From positions 62,001 to 126,000 of the forward strand of contig SAJS01000009.1 of assembly GCA_004017535.1 (NCBI GenBank): 64,000 nucleotides of DNA, written 5' to 3'. This document shows positions 44,183-52,817 of this stretch, piece by piece (the first letter of the stretch is position 1; each line of letters starts with the position of its first letter). A program made the position numbers and the translations under genes. The notes beneath the pieces are model-generated. The model saw only the letters and a list, made by a program, of their open reading frames with translations, had not been told where the DNA came from and made no database searches. The stretch is from Mesorhizobium sp. (lineage in GTDB: Bacteria > Pseudomonadota > Alphaproteobacteria > Rhizobiales > Rhizobiaceae).

Positions 44183-44881
44183 ATGGCCAATACGCTGCTG
44201 ATGCCCAAGGCGACCGCCGTCTGGCTGGTCGACAACACCGCGCTCTCTTTCGAGCAGATCGCGCAGTTCTGCGGGTTGCATCCGCTCGAGGTCAAAGCGA
44301 TCGCGGACGGCGAGTCGGCGCAGGGCATCAAGGGCATGGACCCGATCATCACCGGCCAGCTGACGCGCGACGAGATCGCGCGCGGCGAGAAGGACATCAA
44401 CTACCGGCTGAAGCTGTCGGAGCCGAAGGTTCGGGTGCCGGAATCGAAGCGGAAGGGCCCGCGCTACACGCCGCTGTCGAAGCGCCAGGACCGGCCGAAC
44501 GCCATCCTTTGGCTGGTGCGCAACCACCCCGAGCTCAAGGATGCGCAGATTGCCCGTCTCGTAGGCACTACCAAGTCGACCATCGAGCAGATCCGCGAAC
44601 GCAAGCACTGGAACTCGGCCAATCTGCAGCCGATGGATCCGGTGACGCTCGGCCTCACCTCGCAGATCGACCTCGACCTTGAGGTCAACCGCGCCTCGCG
44701 CGGCCGCGAGCAGCCGCAGCCCGTCGGCGACACGCTGTTGCCCGCCGCCCTCACCGAACGGCTGGTGCCGGCGCCGGAGAAGCCGAAGGACGAAGACCAG
44801 GAGCTCGACGCCAACGCCGTATTCGCCAAGCTCTCGGCGCTCAAGTCGAAGGACAAGGGCGAAGACGACGAGCAGGAGTAA
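44183..44881 (+). CDS. trcR: Cell cycle transcriptional regulator TrcR (DUF1013)
   Basis: A 232-residue protein: MANTLLMPKATAVWLVDNTA, then LSFEQIAQFCGLHPLEVKAI and IGDGE-like DGESAQGIKGMDPIITGQL. This is the DUF1013 family named TrcR in alphaproteobacteria. Two helix-turn-helix like segments are visible (SFEQIAQFCGLHPLEVK near 23 and DAQIARLVGTTKSTIEQIRE near 122). The C-terminal 50 residues are acidic and probably disordered. RBS AGAAGGA upstream of ATG 44183. A strong terminator follows. 252 bp separate it from the DUF1127 gene, mostly terminator and leader. Confidence 0.93.
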   Translation: MANTLLMPKATAVWLVDNTALSFEQIAQFCGLHPLEVKAIADGESAQGIKGMDPIITGQLTRDEIARGEKDINYRLKLSEPKVRVPESKRKGPRYTPLSKRQDRPNAILWLVRNHPELKDAQIARLVGTTKSTIEQIRERKHWNSANLQPMDPVTLGLTSQIDLDLEVNRASRGREQPQPVGDTLLPAALTERLVPAPEKPKDEDQELDANAVFAKLSALKSKDKGEDDEQE

Positions 44882-44900
44882 GCCTTCCGAGGCTATCAAC

Positions 44901-44930
44901 AAAAAAGCCCGCTTCGAGCGGGCCTTTTTG
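44901..44930. terminator. Bidirectional terminator between trcR and the WYL gene
   Basis: AAAAAAGCCCGCT, loop TCG, AGCGGGCCTTTTTG: seven G/C-rich pairs with A-run and T-run, between convergent genes. Confidence 0.9.
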
Positions 44931-44953
44931 TTGGACAATGGCTCGGGAGGAAG

Positions 44954-45673
44954 TCACGTCCGCGCGGCGCGGTCGGGCGCCATGCCGTAATCCTCCGAGC
45001 GCTCGACGGCGCGGTAGAAATCGGCGAGCTGCTTGCCGCGCTCCGGCTTGAAGGTGCGACCGGCGATCACAACCGAGGCGATGCGATCGATGCGGAAGGC
45101 GCGGAAATCATCGCGCATCTCGCACCAGGCGACCAGAGTCCAGACCTTGCCCCAGAACCACAGGCCGAGCGGTCTGATGTCGCGTGCGGTGCCGCGCCCG
45201 GCCTCGTCGGAATAGTCGATGGTCAGCACCTGGCGCTTCTCGACGGCGCGCTCGATCAGGTCGATCGCCTCGCGCGCGGCGTCGCTCACCACCCACATCG
45301 GCGTGTGGATCTCGGTGCGGGCGATGCGGTCCTTCTCGGTCTCGGGAAGCACCGCGCCGATCTTGACCAGCGCCTCGTCGGCGGCCCTCGCCATCGCGGC
45401 GCCGCCAAAGGCCCGAACCATGCGGGCGCCGGCAACCAGCGCCACGATCTCGTCACGTGTGAACATAAGCGGCGGAAGGTCGAAACCTTCCCTCATCATG
45501 TAGCCGACGCCTGCTTCGCCGTCGATCGGCACGCCGGTCGACTGCAGGTCGGCTATGTCGCGGTAAATCGTGCGTTCGGAAACCTCGAGCCACGTGCCGA
45601 GCTTCTGCGCGGTGACCAGCCGGCCACCCCGCAAATGCTGCACGATCTGGAAAAGCCTGTCGGCGCGGCGCAT
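44954..45673 (-). CDS. HTH-11/WYL-domain transcriptional regulator (YafY type)
   Basis: A 239-residue regulator. N-terminal winged helix: MRRADRLFQIVQHLRGGRLV and QKLGTWLEVSERTIYRDIAD, followed by the WYL domain from about 130 (VLTIDYSDEAGRGTARDIRP, LGLWFWGKVWTLVAWCEMRD). The WYL core is present as LWFWGKVWTLVAW. Regulators of this type bind small ligands or nucleic acid and commonly repress a neighbouring gene. Two perfect 26-bp palindromes lie upstream (45904 and 46246), its likely operators. Confidence 0.92.
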   Translation of the reverse strand: MRRADRLFQIVQHLRGGRLVTAQKLGTWLEVSERTIYRDIADLQSTGVPIDGEAGVGYMMREGFDLPPLMFTRDEIVALVAGARMVRAFGGAAMARAADEALVKIGAVLPETEKDRIARTEIHTPMWVVSDAAREAIDLIERAVEKRQVLTIDYSDEAGRGTARDIRPLGLWFWGKVWTLVAWCEMRDDFRAFRIDRIASVVIAGRTFKPERGKQLADFYRAVERSEDYGMAPDRAART

Positions 45674-45691
45674 CGGTTTCTCCCCCTGGGG

Positions 45692-45832
45692 TTATGGCTG
45701 CAGCCCTTCGCGCTTGCGCGCGGCCGGCACCAGCATCGACTGGCCTTCGACGACATTGCCGACCGTGCGCGGCGACGGCTTGATGCCGCTGATGCCTTGC
45801 GTGTTCAGCCTGTCGTTCCAGCTTTTCACCAT
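45692..45832 (-). CDS. Small hypothetical protein
   Basis: A 46-residue reading, MVKSWNDRLNTQGISGIKPS followed by PRTVGNVVEGQSMLVPAARK. It is not recognised. It starts 72 bp downstream of the palindrome at 45904 and ends 18 bp before the WYL gene start on the same strand, so it would be the first gene of that operon. A longer in-frame reading to 45949 would cross the palindrome. Translation is not certain. Confidence 0.45.
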   Translation of the reverse strand: MVKSWNDRLNTQGISGIKPSPRTVGNVVEGQSMLVPAARKREGLQP

Positions 45833-45903
45833 ACGCGGATCACTCCGGATCGTCGGATCATGTTCGTTGTTGTCAGGATCGAAGCCGCTCCAAATACCGC
45901 ATT

Positions 45904-45929
45904 CCTCCTGACAACATACTGTCAGGAGG
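45904..45929. promoter_or_regulatory. Perfect 26-bp operator-like palindrome, copy 1
   Basis: CCTCCTGACA, ACATAC, TGTCAGGAGG: perfect 10-bp arms. Arms identical to those at 46246. A half-site TGTCAGGA stands at 45871-45878. Confidence 0.8.
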
Positions 45930-46038
45930 CTGCGGTAAGCTATCGGCAAACAAAGGCTTCTTCCCTGTACCCAACATCACTGGCCGCCAATACATCTGGG
46001 CGCGGTGTCGCCACAATCCAAGTCGCGGCGGCAAAATT

Positions 46039-46203
46039 TCAGTTTTCGCGCACGCGGCCGGTGTAAAGGTCCGGCCAGCCAATGTCCTTGCGGATGTCCG
46101 CCGGCAAGGTGTTCAGAAAACGCTGGGTGCGGATGTCGTTGCGCACGGTGCGGATCCGGCCGACATAGTGCTGCACGCTGCGCAGGATGGTAAAACCGTT
46201 CAT
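46039..46203 (-). CDS. DUF1127 (YjiS-like) small protein
   Basis: A 54-residue protein: MNGFTILRSVQHYVGRIRTV, RNDIRTQRFLNTLPADIRKD and GWPDLYTGRVREN. The middle matches the DUF1127 motif (R.L..LPADIRKDIGWPD). RBS GAGGAG nine bases before the ATG. The palindrome at 46246-46271 is directly upstream, overlapping the expected promoter, so it should be under control of the protein that binds it. A paralogous small gene is at 43790. Confidence 0.87.
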   Translation of the reverse strand: MNGFTILRSVQHYVGRIRTVRNDIRTQRFLNTLPADIRKDIGWPDLYTGRVREN

Positions 46204-46245
46204 GACCTCACTCCTCTCTTTTCGATGAGAAGAGTATCTCACACC

Positions 46246-46271
46246 CCTCCTGACAGCAGTCTGTCAGGAGG
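46246..46271. promoter_or_regulatory. Perfect 26-bp operator-like palindrome, copy 2
   Basis: CCTCCTGACA, GCAGTC, TGTCAGGAGG. Arms are identical to copy 1; the spacer differs. It lies 43 bp upstream of the DUF1127 ATG at 46203. A half-site TGTCAGGA occurs at 46334-46341. Confidence 0.8.
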
Positions 46272-46407
46272 TTGGCAGGGTGCGGAAGAAGGCGGCACGG
46301 TGCCTTCCGCAGGGCCTGGATGAAGCCGATTCCTGTCAGGAGTGCTTGGCGCGGTGGGGTCTCAAGAACACCTTTGACAGCCGCCACCGTTGCTGGTCAA
46401 AGGCGGC

Positions 46408-46569
46408 ATGACGAAACTGCTCGCCCTAGTCATCTGCGGCACCATGCTGATCCAGGTCATCAAGCCGCTGGGCTGGCCGGGGCTGAAGCGGCGCGGCGAT
46501 TTCTGGAAGCTGGCACTGCTTGCGATGGCGGCGATCTCGCTTGCCGCTGTCTTGGGTCATTGGGCTTAA
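46408..46569 (+). CDS. Small two-helix membrane protein, hypothetical
   Basis: A 53-residue reading: MTKLLALVICGTMLIQVIKP, LGWPGLKRRGDFWKLALLAM and AAISLAAVLGHWA. Two hydrophobic helices enclose a basic loop (LKRRGDFWK), a common plan for small membrane proteins in Rhizobiales. RBS AAAGGCGG close to the ATG. Convergent with the SGNH hydrolase gene. I recognise no named family; translation is plausible. Confidence 0.65.
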   Translation: MTKLLALVICGTMLIQVIKPLGWPGLKRRGDFWKLALLAMAAISLAAVLGHWA

Positions 46570-46584
46570 ACGCGGCCGACCCGT

Positions 46585-47310
46585 TCAAGCCGCCTCGTCG
46601 CCCAGCGCGAAATCCAGCAGATGCTCCGCCCAGGCGCGATAACCTGCCTCGGAGGCGTGGAAGCCGTCGGACGCGAAGCCGGCCTCGGGGTTGGTGATCG
46701 GCAGGCGCGAAGCGGGCACGGCGCCGCGCTCATTGCAGAGCCGCACGCCCATGCGGTTCATTTCCGTGGCGCGGATCTCGAGGATCCGGCCCAGCAATGG
46801 CGGCATTGCCGGCGCGCGGGTGAATTCCAGCACCGGCGACCAGACCACGCGCGCTTCTGGCCATTTGGCGCGCAACGCGTAGAGCAGGCCACCGAACTCC
46901 TTCTTGAAGCGCGGCACGGAATGGAAGTTCTTGGCGTCGTTGGTGCCAATGGCGAGCACGATATGCGTCCATGGGTCGGCCGATAAATTGGGCAGGACAT
47001 GGTCGCGGATCTGGCCGGAGGTCGCCGAATTGAAACCGGCGGCGCGCCAGCGCACGGCTCGGCCGGTTCGCTCGGCGATCAGGCCGGCAAGCCGCGCCGC
47101 AAGCCCGTGTTCGGATTGCTCGATGCCGACCGATGCCGCCGAGGAATCACCCAGCACCAGCAAAGCCACCGCCGGCGCCTTGCCTTGCATTTCGTGCAGG
47201 ACCGGACCGCGCGCGGGCAGCATGCGCGAAGTTCGGCGGCGCACGCCGAGGCCCTGCCAGACATAGATCGGGAAAGCGAGCCAGGTGAGGAGGGCAAGCA
47301 GGCGCTGCAT
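46585..47310 (-). CDS. SGNH/GDSL hydrolase
   Basis: A 241-residue esterase-type protein. N-terminal hydrophobic stretch (LLALLTWLAFPIYVWQGLGV) as anchor or signal. The SGNH blocks are present: LVLGDSSAASVGIE (Ser nucleophile), GFNSATSG (Gly block), LAIGTNDAKN (Asn block) and DGFHASEAGYRAW (Asp/His pair). The domain is likely periplasmic. Substrate unknown. TTG or ATG near 47310; MQRLL is the natural start. Confidence 0.9.
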   Translation of the reverse strand: MQRLLALLTWLAFPIYVWQGLGVRRRTSRMLPARGPVLHEMQGKAPAVALLVLGDSSAASVGIEQSEHGLAARLAGLIAERTGRAVRWRAAGFNSATSGQIRDHVLPNLSADPWTHIVLAIGTNDAKNFHSVPRFKKEFGGLLYALRAKWPEARVVWSPVLEFTRAPAMPPLLGRILEIRATEMNRMGVRLCNERGAVPASRLPITNPEAGFASDGFHASEAGYRAWAEHLLDFALGDEAA

Positions 47311-47373
47311 GGCGGTTCCGTTGAAGATAGCGGGAAGCCTTAGCGCATCTTCAGGCCCAGGTGAACGAGACGA

Positions 47374-48114
47374 TCACGCGCAGCAGTCCGGCCGGTCCTC
47401 GTCCTTGTCCTGGTATTCGTCGTGGAGGCGCACCCAGTCCATCAGGTTGTGATAGGGGCCGGTCTCGCCGCGGCCTTTTGGCGTCATGTCAAGGTAATGA
47501 TAGGCTCCGATCAGCGCGTCGCCGCCGCGGCCTCGCGACATGAAGGTGAGGAAGATGTCGCCATTGCCATCGCGGTAGAAGATGCTGGCGCCGGGCAGGT
47601 CTTTCGACCGTAGCGGTCGCTTCTCGAAATTGTAGGTGGTGTCGCCGGCCGCGATCTGCTTGTCGGTGAAGGAGACCTGCAGGTCGAAGTTGAAGTCCGA
47701 CGCATAGGACGATACCCAGTCGAACTTCCAGCCCATGCGCTGCTTGTAAGGCAGGATCTCGGCCAGCGGCGCGCGCGAGACGACGACCAGGGATACGTCG
47801 TGGTGCTTGAGATGCTGGTTGGCGCCGTCGATATGGTCGGCGAGGAACGAGCAGCCCTGGCAACGGTGATCGCAGCCCGGCGTCATCATGAAGTGATAGA
47901 CGATGAGCTGGCTCTTGCCGGCGAACAGATCGCCAAGACGCTTCGGTCCCGCTTCGCTCTCGAAGACATAATCCTTGCGCAGCTTGAACCAGGGCAGTTG
48001 CCGCCGCTCGGCGGCGACAAGGTCGCGGAAGCGTGTCAGCTCCTTCTCGCGTTCCAGATGATTGCGATGCGCCTCGAACCAGTCCTCGCGTGAAACCACG
48101 GCGTTGCGTTGCAT
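47374..48114 (-). CDS. DUF899 thioredoxin-like protein
   Basis: A 246-residue protein of the DUF899 group (thioredoxin fold). Pattern: VVSREDWFEAHRNHLEREKE, ELTRFRDLVAAERRQLPW, then LIVYHFMMTPGCDHRCQGCS with a cysteine pair at the place of the thioredoxin motif, and FNFDLQVSF. The last residues CCA are unusual. RBS GGAG eight bases upstream of ATG 48114; MSNVL at 48153 is the alternative. Possible redox role; unproven. Confidence 0.9.
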   Translation of the reverse strand: MQRNAVVSREDWFEAHRNHLEREKELTRFRDLVAAERRQLPWFKLRKDYVFESEAGPKRLGDLFAGKSQLIVYHFMMTPGCDHRCQGCSFLADHIDGANQHLKHHDVSLVVVSRAPLAEILPYKQRMGWKFDWVSSYASDFNFDLQVSFTDKQIAAGDTTYNFEKRPLRSKDLPGASIFYRDGNGDIFLTFMSRGRGGDALIGAYHYLDMTPKGRGETGPYHNLMDWVRLHDEYQDKDEDRPDCCA

Positions 48115-48210
48115 GACCATCTCCTGTCCTCTCCTGCCAAGGACGTTCGACATCGGCTCAACCCGACACAGTCGCCGTTGTTTCGCTGCTCAGGTAGGCA
48201 CGCGGCCTGC

Positions 48211-48240
48211 AAAAAACAAAACCCGGGCCGTCGGCCCGGG
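48211..48240 (-). terminator. Rho-independent terminator of the aldolase gene
   Basis: On the minus strand CCCGGGCC, GAC, GGCCCGGG, then TTTTGTTTTTT, 27 bp after the aldolase stop. Confidence 0.93.
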
Positions 48241-48267
48241 CTTCTGTTGGAAATGGAAGAGATGGCG

Positions 48268-49293
48268 TCAGGCGGCTTTCTCAAGCGTCGGCTGCCATTT
48301 CCCGAGCGCCGCCAGATGGTTCATATGGGCGCGGTGGGTGAAGGCGGCCTGGCCGGCCGCGACGTTCGAGGCCTTGCCGCTCCATGCCTTCTGCGGCGCG
48401 GCCTGCAGCGCGCGCCCATAGGAGAAGGTCAGCTTCCACGGATGCGGACCGATGGCGTTGATGGCGTTGAGGTTGGCGGTCGCCTCCTCGTCCTCCTGGC
48501 CGCCGGATAGGAAGGCGATGCCCGGCACCGCCGCCGGCACCACTTCGCGGAACAGTTTTATCGTCTTTTCGGCGATTTCCTCGGGGCTGTCGGTCCTGCC
48601 CGACTTCTTGCCGGAGATGACCATGTTGGGCTTCAGGATCGAGCCTTCCAGCACGACGCGCGCCGCGTAAAGCTCGTCATAGAGCTTGACCAGCGTCGCC
48701 TTGGTGACGTCGTAGCAAGTGTCGATCGAATGCGCGCCGTCCATCAGCACTTCCGGTTCGACGATCGGCACGATGCCGGCCTCCTGGCAGAGCGCGGCAT
48801 AGCGGGCCAGCGCATGGGTGTTCGAGGCGATCGAGTTGGCCGAGGGAACGCCCTTGCCGGTGTCGATATCGATCACCGCGCGCCATTTGGCGAATCGGGC
48901 GCCAAGCTTGTAATAGTCGGCAAGCCGCTCGCGCAGGCCGTCGAGGCCCTCGGTGATGGTGTCGCCGGGAAAGCCCGCCAGGGGCTTGGCGCCGAGATCG
49001 ACCTTGATGCCCGGAATGGAACCGGCCGCCTTGATGATGTCGACCAGCGGCGTGCCGTCGGCGGCCTTCTGGCGGATGGTCTCGTCATAGAGAATGACGC
49101 CGGAGATGTATTTGGACATTGCTTCCTTGGCGCGGAACATCATCTCGCGATAGTCGCGCCGGTTGTCGGCGGTCGACTCGACGCCGATGACGTCGAAACG
49201 TTTCTTGATGGTGCCGGAGCTCTCATCGGCGGCCAAAAGGCCCTTGCCGCCGCTCACCATCGCGGTGGCGATATCTTCGAGACGTTCGCTCAT
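48268..49293 (-). CDS. fba: Class I fructose-bisphosphate aldolase
   Basis: Cleaves or forms fructose 1,6-bisphosphate by a Schiff-base mechanism. 341 residues, typical of the class I family also found in animals and plants. GKGLLAADESSGTIKKRF near residue 17, the Schiff-base Lys221 in EGSILKPNMVISG and IAFLSGGQEDEEAT near 275. Last gene of the tkt-gap-pgk-fba block, 117 bp after pgk. Many rhizobia use class II enzymes instead, or both. Confidence 0.95.
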   Translation of the reverse strand: MSERLEDIATAMVSGGKGLLAADESSGTIKKRFDVIGVESTADNRRDYREMMFRAKEAMSKYISGVILYDETIRQKAADGTPLVDIIKAAGSIPGIKVDLGAKPLAGFPGDTITEGLDGLRERLADYYKLGARFAKWRAVIDIDTGKGVPSANSIASNTHALARYAALCQEAGIVPIVEPEVLMDGAHSIDTCYDVTKATLVKLYDELYAARVVLEGSILKPNMVISGKKSGRTDSPEEIAEKTIKLFREVVPAAVPGIAFLSGGQEDEEATANLNAINAIGPHPWKLTFSYGRALQAAPQKAWSGKASNVAAGQAAFTHRAHMNHLAALGKWQPTLEKAA

Positions 49294-49410
49294 GGGTGCT
49301 CTCCTACGCTGCGTTTGTTCCGCGCTAGCAGAACATTATCGCCAAAGGAATGACCCCGGAAAGCGCGAATCGCTTGAAAGCCGCGCTGGCTTTGCCTTGT
49401 CTCGGACTGT

Positions 49411-50607
49411 TTACCGCTTCAGCACTTCGACGCCGGGCAGCGGCTTGCCTTCCATCCATTCGAGGAAGGCACCGCCGGCGGTCGAGACATAGGTGAAGTC
49501 GTCGGCGACGCCGGCATGATTGAGCGCGGCGACCGTGTCGCCGCCGCCGGCGACCGAGACCAGCTTGCCCGCCTTGGTGCGGGCCGCCGCGTGCTTTGCC
49601 GCCGCCACCGTGGCGCGATCGAAGGGCTCTATCTCGAAAGCGCCGAGCGGGCCATTCCACACCAAGGTCGCGGCGCGGTCGATCCAGTCGGTAACGCTCT
49701 GCACGGTCTTTGCGCCGACATCGAGGATCATGCCGTCCGCCGGCACGGCATCGATGGCAACGGTCTCGCTCGCGGCACCCGCCTTGAATTCCTTGGCCAC
49801 CACGCCGTCGGCGGGGAGGATGATGGCGCAGCCAGCTTCCGCTGCCTCGATCATGATCTGCTTGGCGGTGCCGGCGAGATCATGCTCGCAAAGCGACTTG
49901 CCGACATCGGTGCCACGCGCGGCCAGGAAGGTGTTGGCCATGCCGCCGCCGATCACCAGCGCGTCGACCTTCTTCACCAGATTCATCAAAAGGTCGATCT
50001 TGGTCGAGACCTTGGCGCCGCCGACAATGGCGACCACCGGCCGTACCGGATTGCCGAGACCCTTTTCGAGCGCGTCGAGCTCGGCCTGCATGGTGCGGCC
50101 GGCATAGGCCGGCAGCCGGTGCGCCAGACCTTCGGTCGACGCATGCGCGCGGTGCGCGGCGGAGAAGGCGTCGTTGACATAGATGTCGCCATTGGCGGCG
50201 AGCTTTTCCGTGAACGCCGGGTCATTCTTCTCCTCGGCCTTGTAGAAGCGGGTGTTTTCAAAGAGCAGCACGTCGCCGTCCTTCATGGCGGCAACTGCCT
50301 CGGCGGCTTTGTCGCCGATACAGTCGGCGGCGAAGCCGACGGGGCGGCCGAGAACCTCGGCCGTGGCCCTGGCGATCGGCTCGAGCGAGAATTCGGCCGA
50401 CGGACCGTCCTTCGGACGGCCGAAATGCGCAAGCAGGATGACCTTGGCGCCTTTCTTCGAGAGCTCGGCGATGGTCGGCGCGATGCGCTCGATGCGAGTG
50501 GCGTCGGTCACCTTGCCGTCGGCGACGGGAACGTTGAGGTCGACGCGCACCAGGACGCGCTTGCCGCTGACGGCGCCGATGTCATCGAGTGTCTTGAAGC
50601 CGGCCAT
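49411..50607 (-). CDS. pgk: Phosphoglycerate kinase
   Basis: Transfers phosphate between 1,3-bisphosphoglycerate and ADP. 398 residues. [20 protein letters not shown] near residue 18, [28 protein letters not shown] and the C-terminal [16 protein letters not shown] at 50607 with AGGAAGGA upstream. Between gap (53828-52818) and pgk lies an antiporter gene. Confidence 0.97.
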   Translation of the reverse strand: MAGFKTLDDIGAVSGKRVLVRVDLNVPVADGKVTDATRIERIAPTIAELSKKGAKVILLAHFGRPKDGPSAEFSLEPIARATAEVLGRPVGFAADCIGDKAAEAVAAMKDGDVLLFENTRFYKAEEKNDPAFTEKLAANGDIYVNDAFSAAHRAHASTEGLAHRLPAYAGRTMQAELDALEKGLGNPVRPVVAIVGGAKVSTKIDLLMNLVKKVDALVIGGGMANTFLAARGTDVGKSLCEHDLAGTAKQIMIEAAEAGCAIILPADGVVAKEFKAGAASETVAIDAVPADGMILDVGAKTVQSVTDWIDRAATLVWNGPLGAFEIEPFDRATVAAAKHAAARTKAGKLVSVAGGGDTVAALNHAGVADDFTYVSTAGGAFLEWMEGKPLPGVEVLKR

Positions 50608-50768
50608 GATCGTTCCTTCCTGGTGCGTTGAGGCAATTCCGGACGGAAAGCCGCCCACGCTTTTCATGGAATTGCTCTAGCGAAAACGCGGGGGACCTTA
50701 CCCGGCAACGGCGGCGATGCAAGAGCCGCGTTAAAGCGCGCGCGCAAAAATGATGTCGCCATGAGACA

Positions 50769-52658
50769 TCAGCCTTCGCCGGTTGTCTTTTGCTCGCCCG
50801 GTGCCGGCGCCACGGGATCGATAGGCACGTCCTCGACCGGCTGCTTTTCCACCGGCCTGCGCCAGTTGCGGATCAGCGCCGCTATGCGATCGCCGATCTC
50901 GCCGGCGCTCATGAACACCGGCACGCGCGCCACCGGCGCGGTCGGCTCGAAGGACAGGCCGAGCCCGGTGATCCGGCCTTTCTCGTCGACGTCGCGCACG
51001 ATCAGCTCGATCGGCCCGATCATCACGCGGTCGGCATATTCGGCATGGCCGCCGAGCCGCTCGGTAACGAGCGCCGCGACGGTGAGCTTTTGTTCGGCCT
51101 CGGTAAGGCCGGGCCCATAGGCCGTCTCCAGCTCCGCGGCGGAGCGGGCCGGATCGACGGCGAAGGCGCCGAAGAAGTCGGCGTCCTCGGGGTCGACCAC
51201 GGCGCGGCTGGCGAAAAGCTTGTCGAGCAGGCGCGGATAGCGATCCGGCACGAAGATATAGACCTGGTCGCCAGCGGTGAGACGGCCCATGTCCTGGAAG
51301 CGCATGGAGCGTCCGTCGCGCAGCACCAGCGAGGGCCTTGCCCAGCGCGGGATGCGCTCGCCGCGCGCCACCGGGCTGCCGGGTGCGACGCGATAGGCAA
51401 GCAGTTCGTGATGGGCTGAGCCCGGCAGTTCGAGCTCGACCTTGTCCAGCGGCCCGAGACGCGCCGGCACGATCAGGCCGAGGCGGCGCGCCAGCGGCCC
51501 GACCGTCCAGCCCTGCACCACCAGCGACACGAGCACAATGATGAAGGCGGCGTTGAAGATCAGGCGGCCATGCTCGAGGCCGCCGAGCAGCGGCGTGATG
51601 GCAAGCAGGATCGAGACCGCGCCGCGCAGGCCGACCCAGGACACGAAGGCGACCTCGGGACGTGGCAGACGGAAGGGGATCAGGCAGAGCCAGACGGCCA
51701 AAGGCCGCGCGACGAAGATCAGGAACAGGCCGAGCAGCACCGCCGGCACCAGGATCGCCGGGAACTGCGAGGGTGTGGCGAACAGGCCGAGGATCAGGAA
51801 CATGATGATCTGCGCCAGCCACGACATGCCGTCCTGGAAACGCCTCAGGATGGTGACGGCGCGGATGTCGGAATTGCCGGCGATCAGCCCGGCAAGGTAG
51901 ACGGCGAGGAAGCCTGAGCCGCCGACCGCGCCGGCGGCGGCAAACACCATCAGCGACAGCGTCAGCACGAAGATCGGCAGCAGGCCGTGATCCAGGTTGA
52001 GCCGCTCGACCAGACGCACGATGCCGAAGCCGCCGAGGACTCCGATCACGGCGCCGAGCCCCATATTGGCAAGGAAGCCGAGCAAGAGGTTGGTGGCCAG
52101 CACATTGGCCTCGGGGTTTGCATGCGCGGCGATGATCTCGACCAGGGTGATGGTGAGGAAGATGGCGATCGGGTCGTTGGTGCCGGATTCCACTTCGAGC
52201 GTCGAGCGCACGCGTTCGCGCAGATGGATCTCGCCGGCGCGGAGCAGGAAGAACACGGCGGCCGCGTCGGTCGAGGCGACGGCGGCGCCGAGCAGCGAGG
52301 ATTCCAGCCAGCTGAGCTTGAGAAAATAGGAAGCGGCGACGGCAAAGATGCCGGTGGTCAGGATGACGCCTACCGTGGCCAGCGACAGTGCCGGCCCGGC
52401 CGCTTGCTTCAGCGCGTTGAGCGGGGTGCCGAAACCGGAGTCGAAGAGGATGATGGCCAAAGCCAGTGAGCCGGCAAAATAAGCCAGTCGCGCATTGTCG
52501 AATTCGATACCGAGGCCGTCGACGCCGGTGGCAAGCCCAATGCAGAGGAAGAGGAGCAGCAAAGGAGCGCCGAAGCGGAAGGCGATCAGGCTCGAAAACG
52601 CGGCGGCAACAATGAGCGCGGTGCCGACCAGCGTCACAAGATAGATCGCATGCTCCAT
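50769..52658 (-). CDS. K+(or Na+)/H+ antiporter of the CPA1 family with TrkA_C
   Basis: A 629-residue inner-membrane antiporter. The first about 390 residues hold twelve or so helices with the motifs ASTDAAAVFFLL and ESGTNDPIAIFL (ion-binding ND). After it a cytosolic TrkA_C domain (LPGSAHHELLAYRVAPGSPV; near 405-480) and a transporter-associated CorC_HlyC-like domain up to about 600. This order is that of CvrA/NhaP2 K+/H+ antiporters. It lies between gap and pgk on the same strand, a foreign function inside the glycolytic block. The Pro-rich end is disordered. Confidence 0.93.
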   Translation of the reverse strand: MEHAIYLVTLVGTALIVAAAFSSLIAFRFGAPLLLLFLCIGLATGVDGLGIEFDNARLAYFAGSLALAIILFDSGFGTPLNALKQAAGPALSLATVGVILTTGIFAVAASYFLKLSWLESSLLGAAVASTDAAAVFFLLRAGEIHLRERVRSTLEVESGTNDPIAIFLTITLVEIIAAHANPEANVLATNLLLGFLANMGLGAVIGVLGGFGIVRLVERLNLDHGLLPIFVLTLSLMVFAAAGAVGGSGFLAVYLAGLIAGNSDIRAVTILRRFQDGMSWLAQIIMFLILGLFATPSQFPAILVPAVLLGLFLIFVARPLAVWLCLIPFRLPRPEVAFVSWVGLRGAVSILLAITPLLGGLEHGRLIFNAAFIIVLVSLVVQGWTVGPLARRLGLIVPARLGPLDKVELELPGSAHHELLAYRVAPGSPVARGERIPRWARPSLVLRDGRSMRFQDMGRLTAGDQVYIFVPDRYPRLLDKLFASRAVVDPEDADFFGAFAVDPARSAAELETAYGPGLTEAEQKLTVAALVTERLGGHAEYADRVMIGPIELIVRDVDEKGRITGLGLSFEPTAPVARVPVFMSAGEIGDRIAALIRNWRRPVEKQPVEDVPIDPVAPAPGEQKTTGEG

Positions 52659-52762
52659 CCGCCAGTGCCCCTCAAGTCCCTCTCATTTGTCGACTTACGG
52701 GAGAGTGGGGCGAAGACATGACCAGTGCAAGGCAACAGCGTGGTTTTTGGCTCAGCCGGCCA

Positions 52763-52793
52763 ATAAAAAACGCCCGGCCGAAGCCGGGCGTTT
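52763..52793 (-). terminator. Rho-independent terminator of gap
   Basis: On the minus strand AACGCCCGGC, loop TTCG, GCCGGGCGTT, then TTTTATT, 25 bp after the gap stop; ten perfect pairs with a UUCG tetraloop. It separates gap from the antiporter gene. Confidence 0.94.
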
Positions 52794-52817
52794 CAAAACG
52801 CTGAAGTGAGCCTTGAA

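Noticed and set aside
45873-46082. A 69-codon minus-strand reading across the palindrome at 45904
   Set aside because: It would place an operator-like palindrome inside a coding region and shows no recognisable protein pattern.
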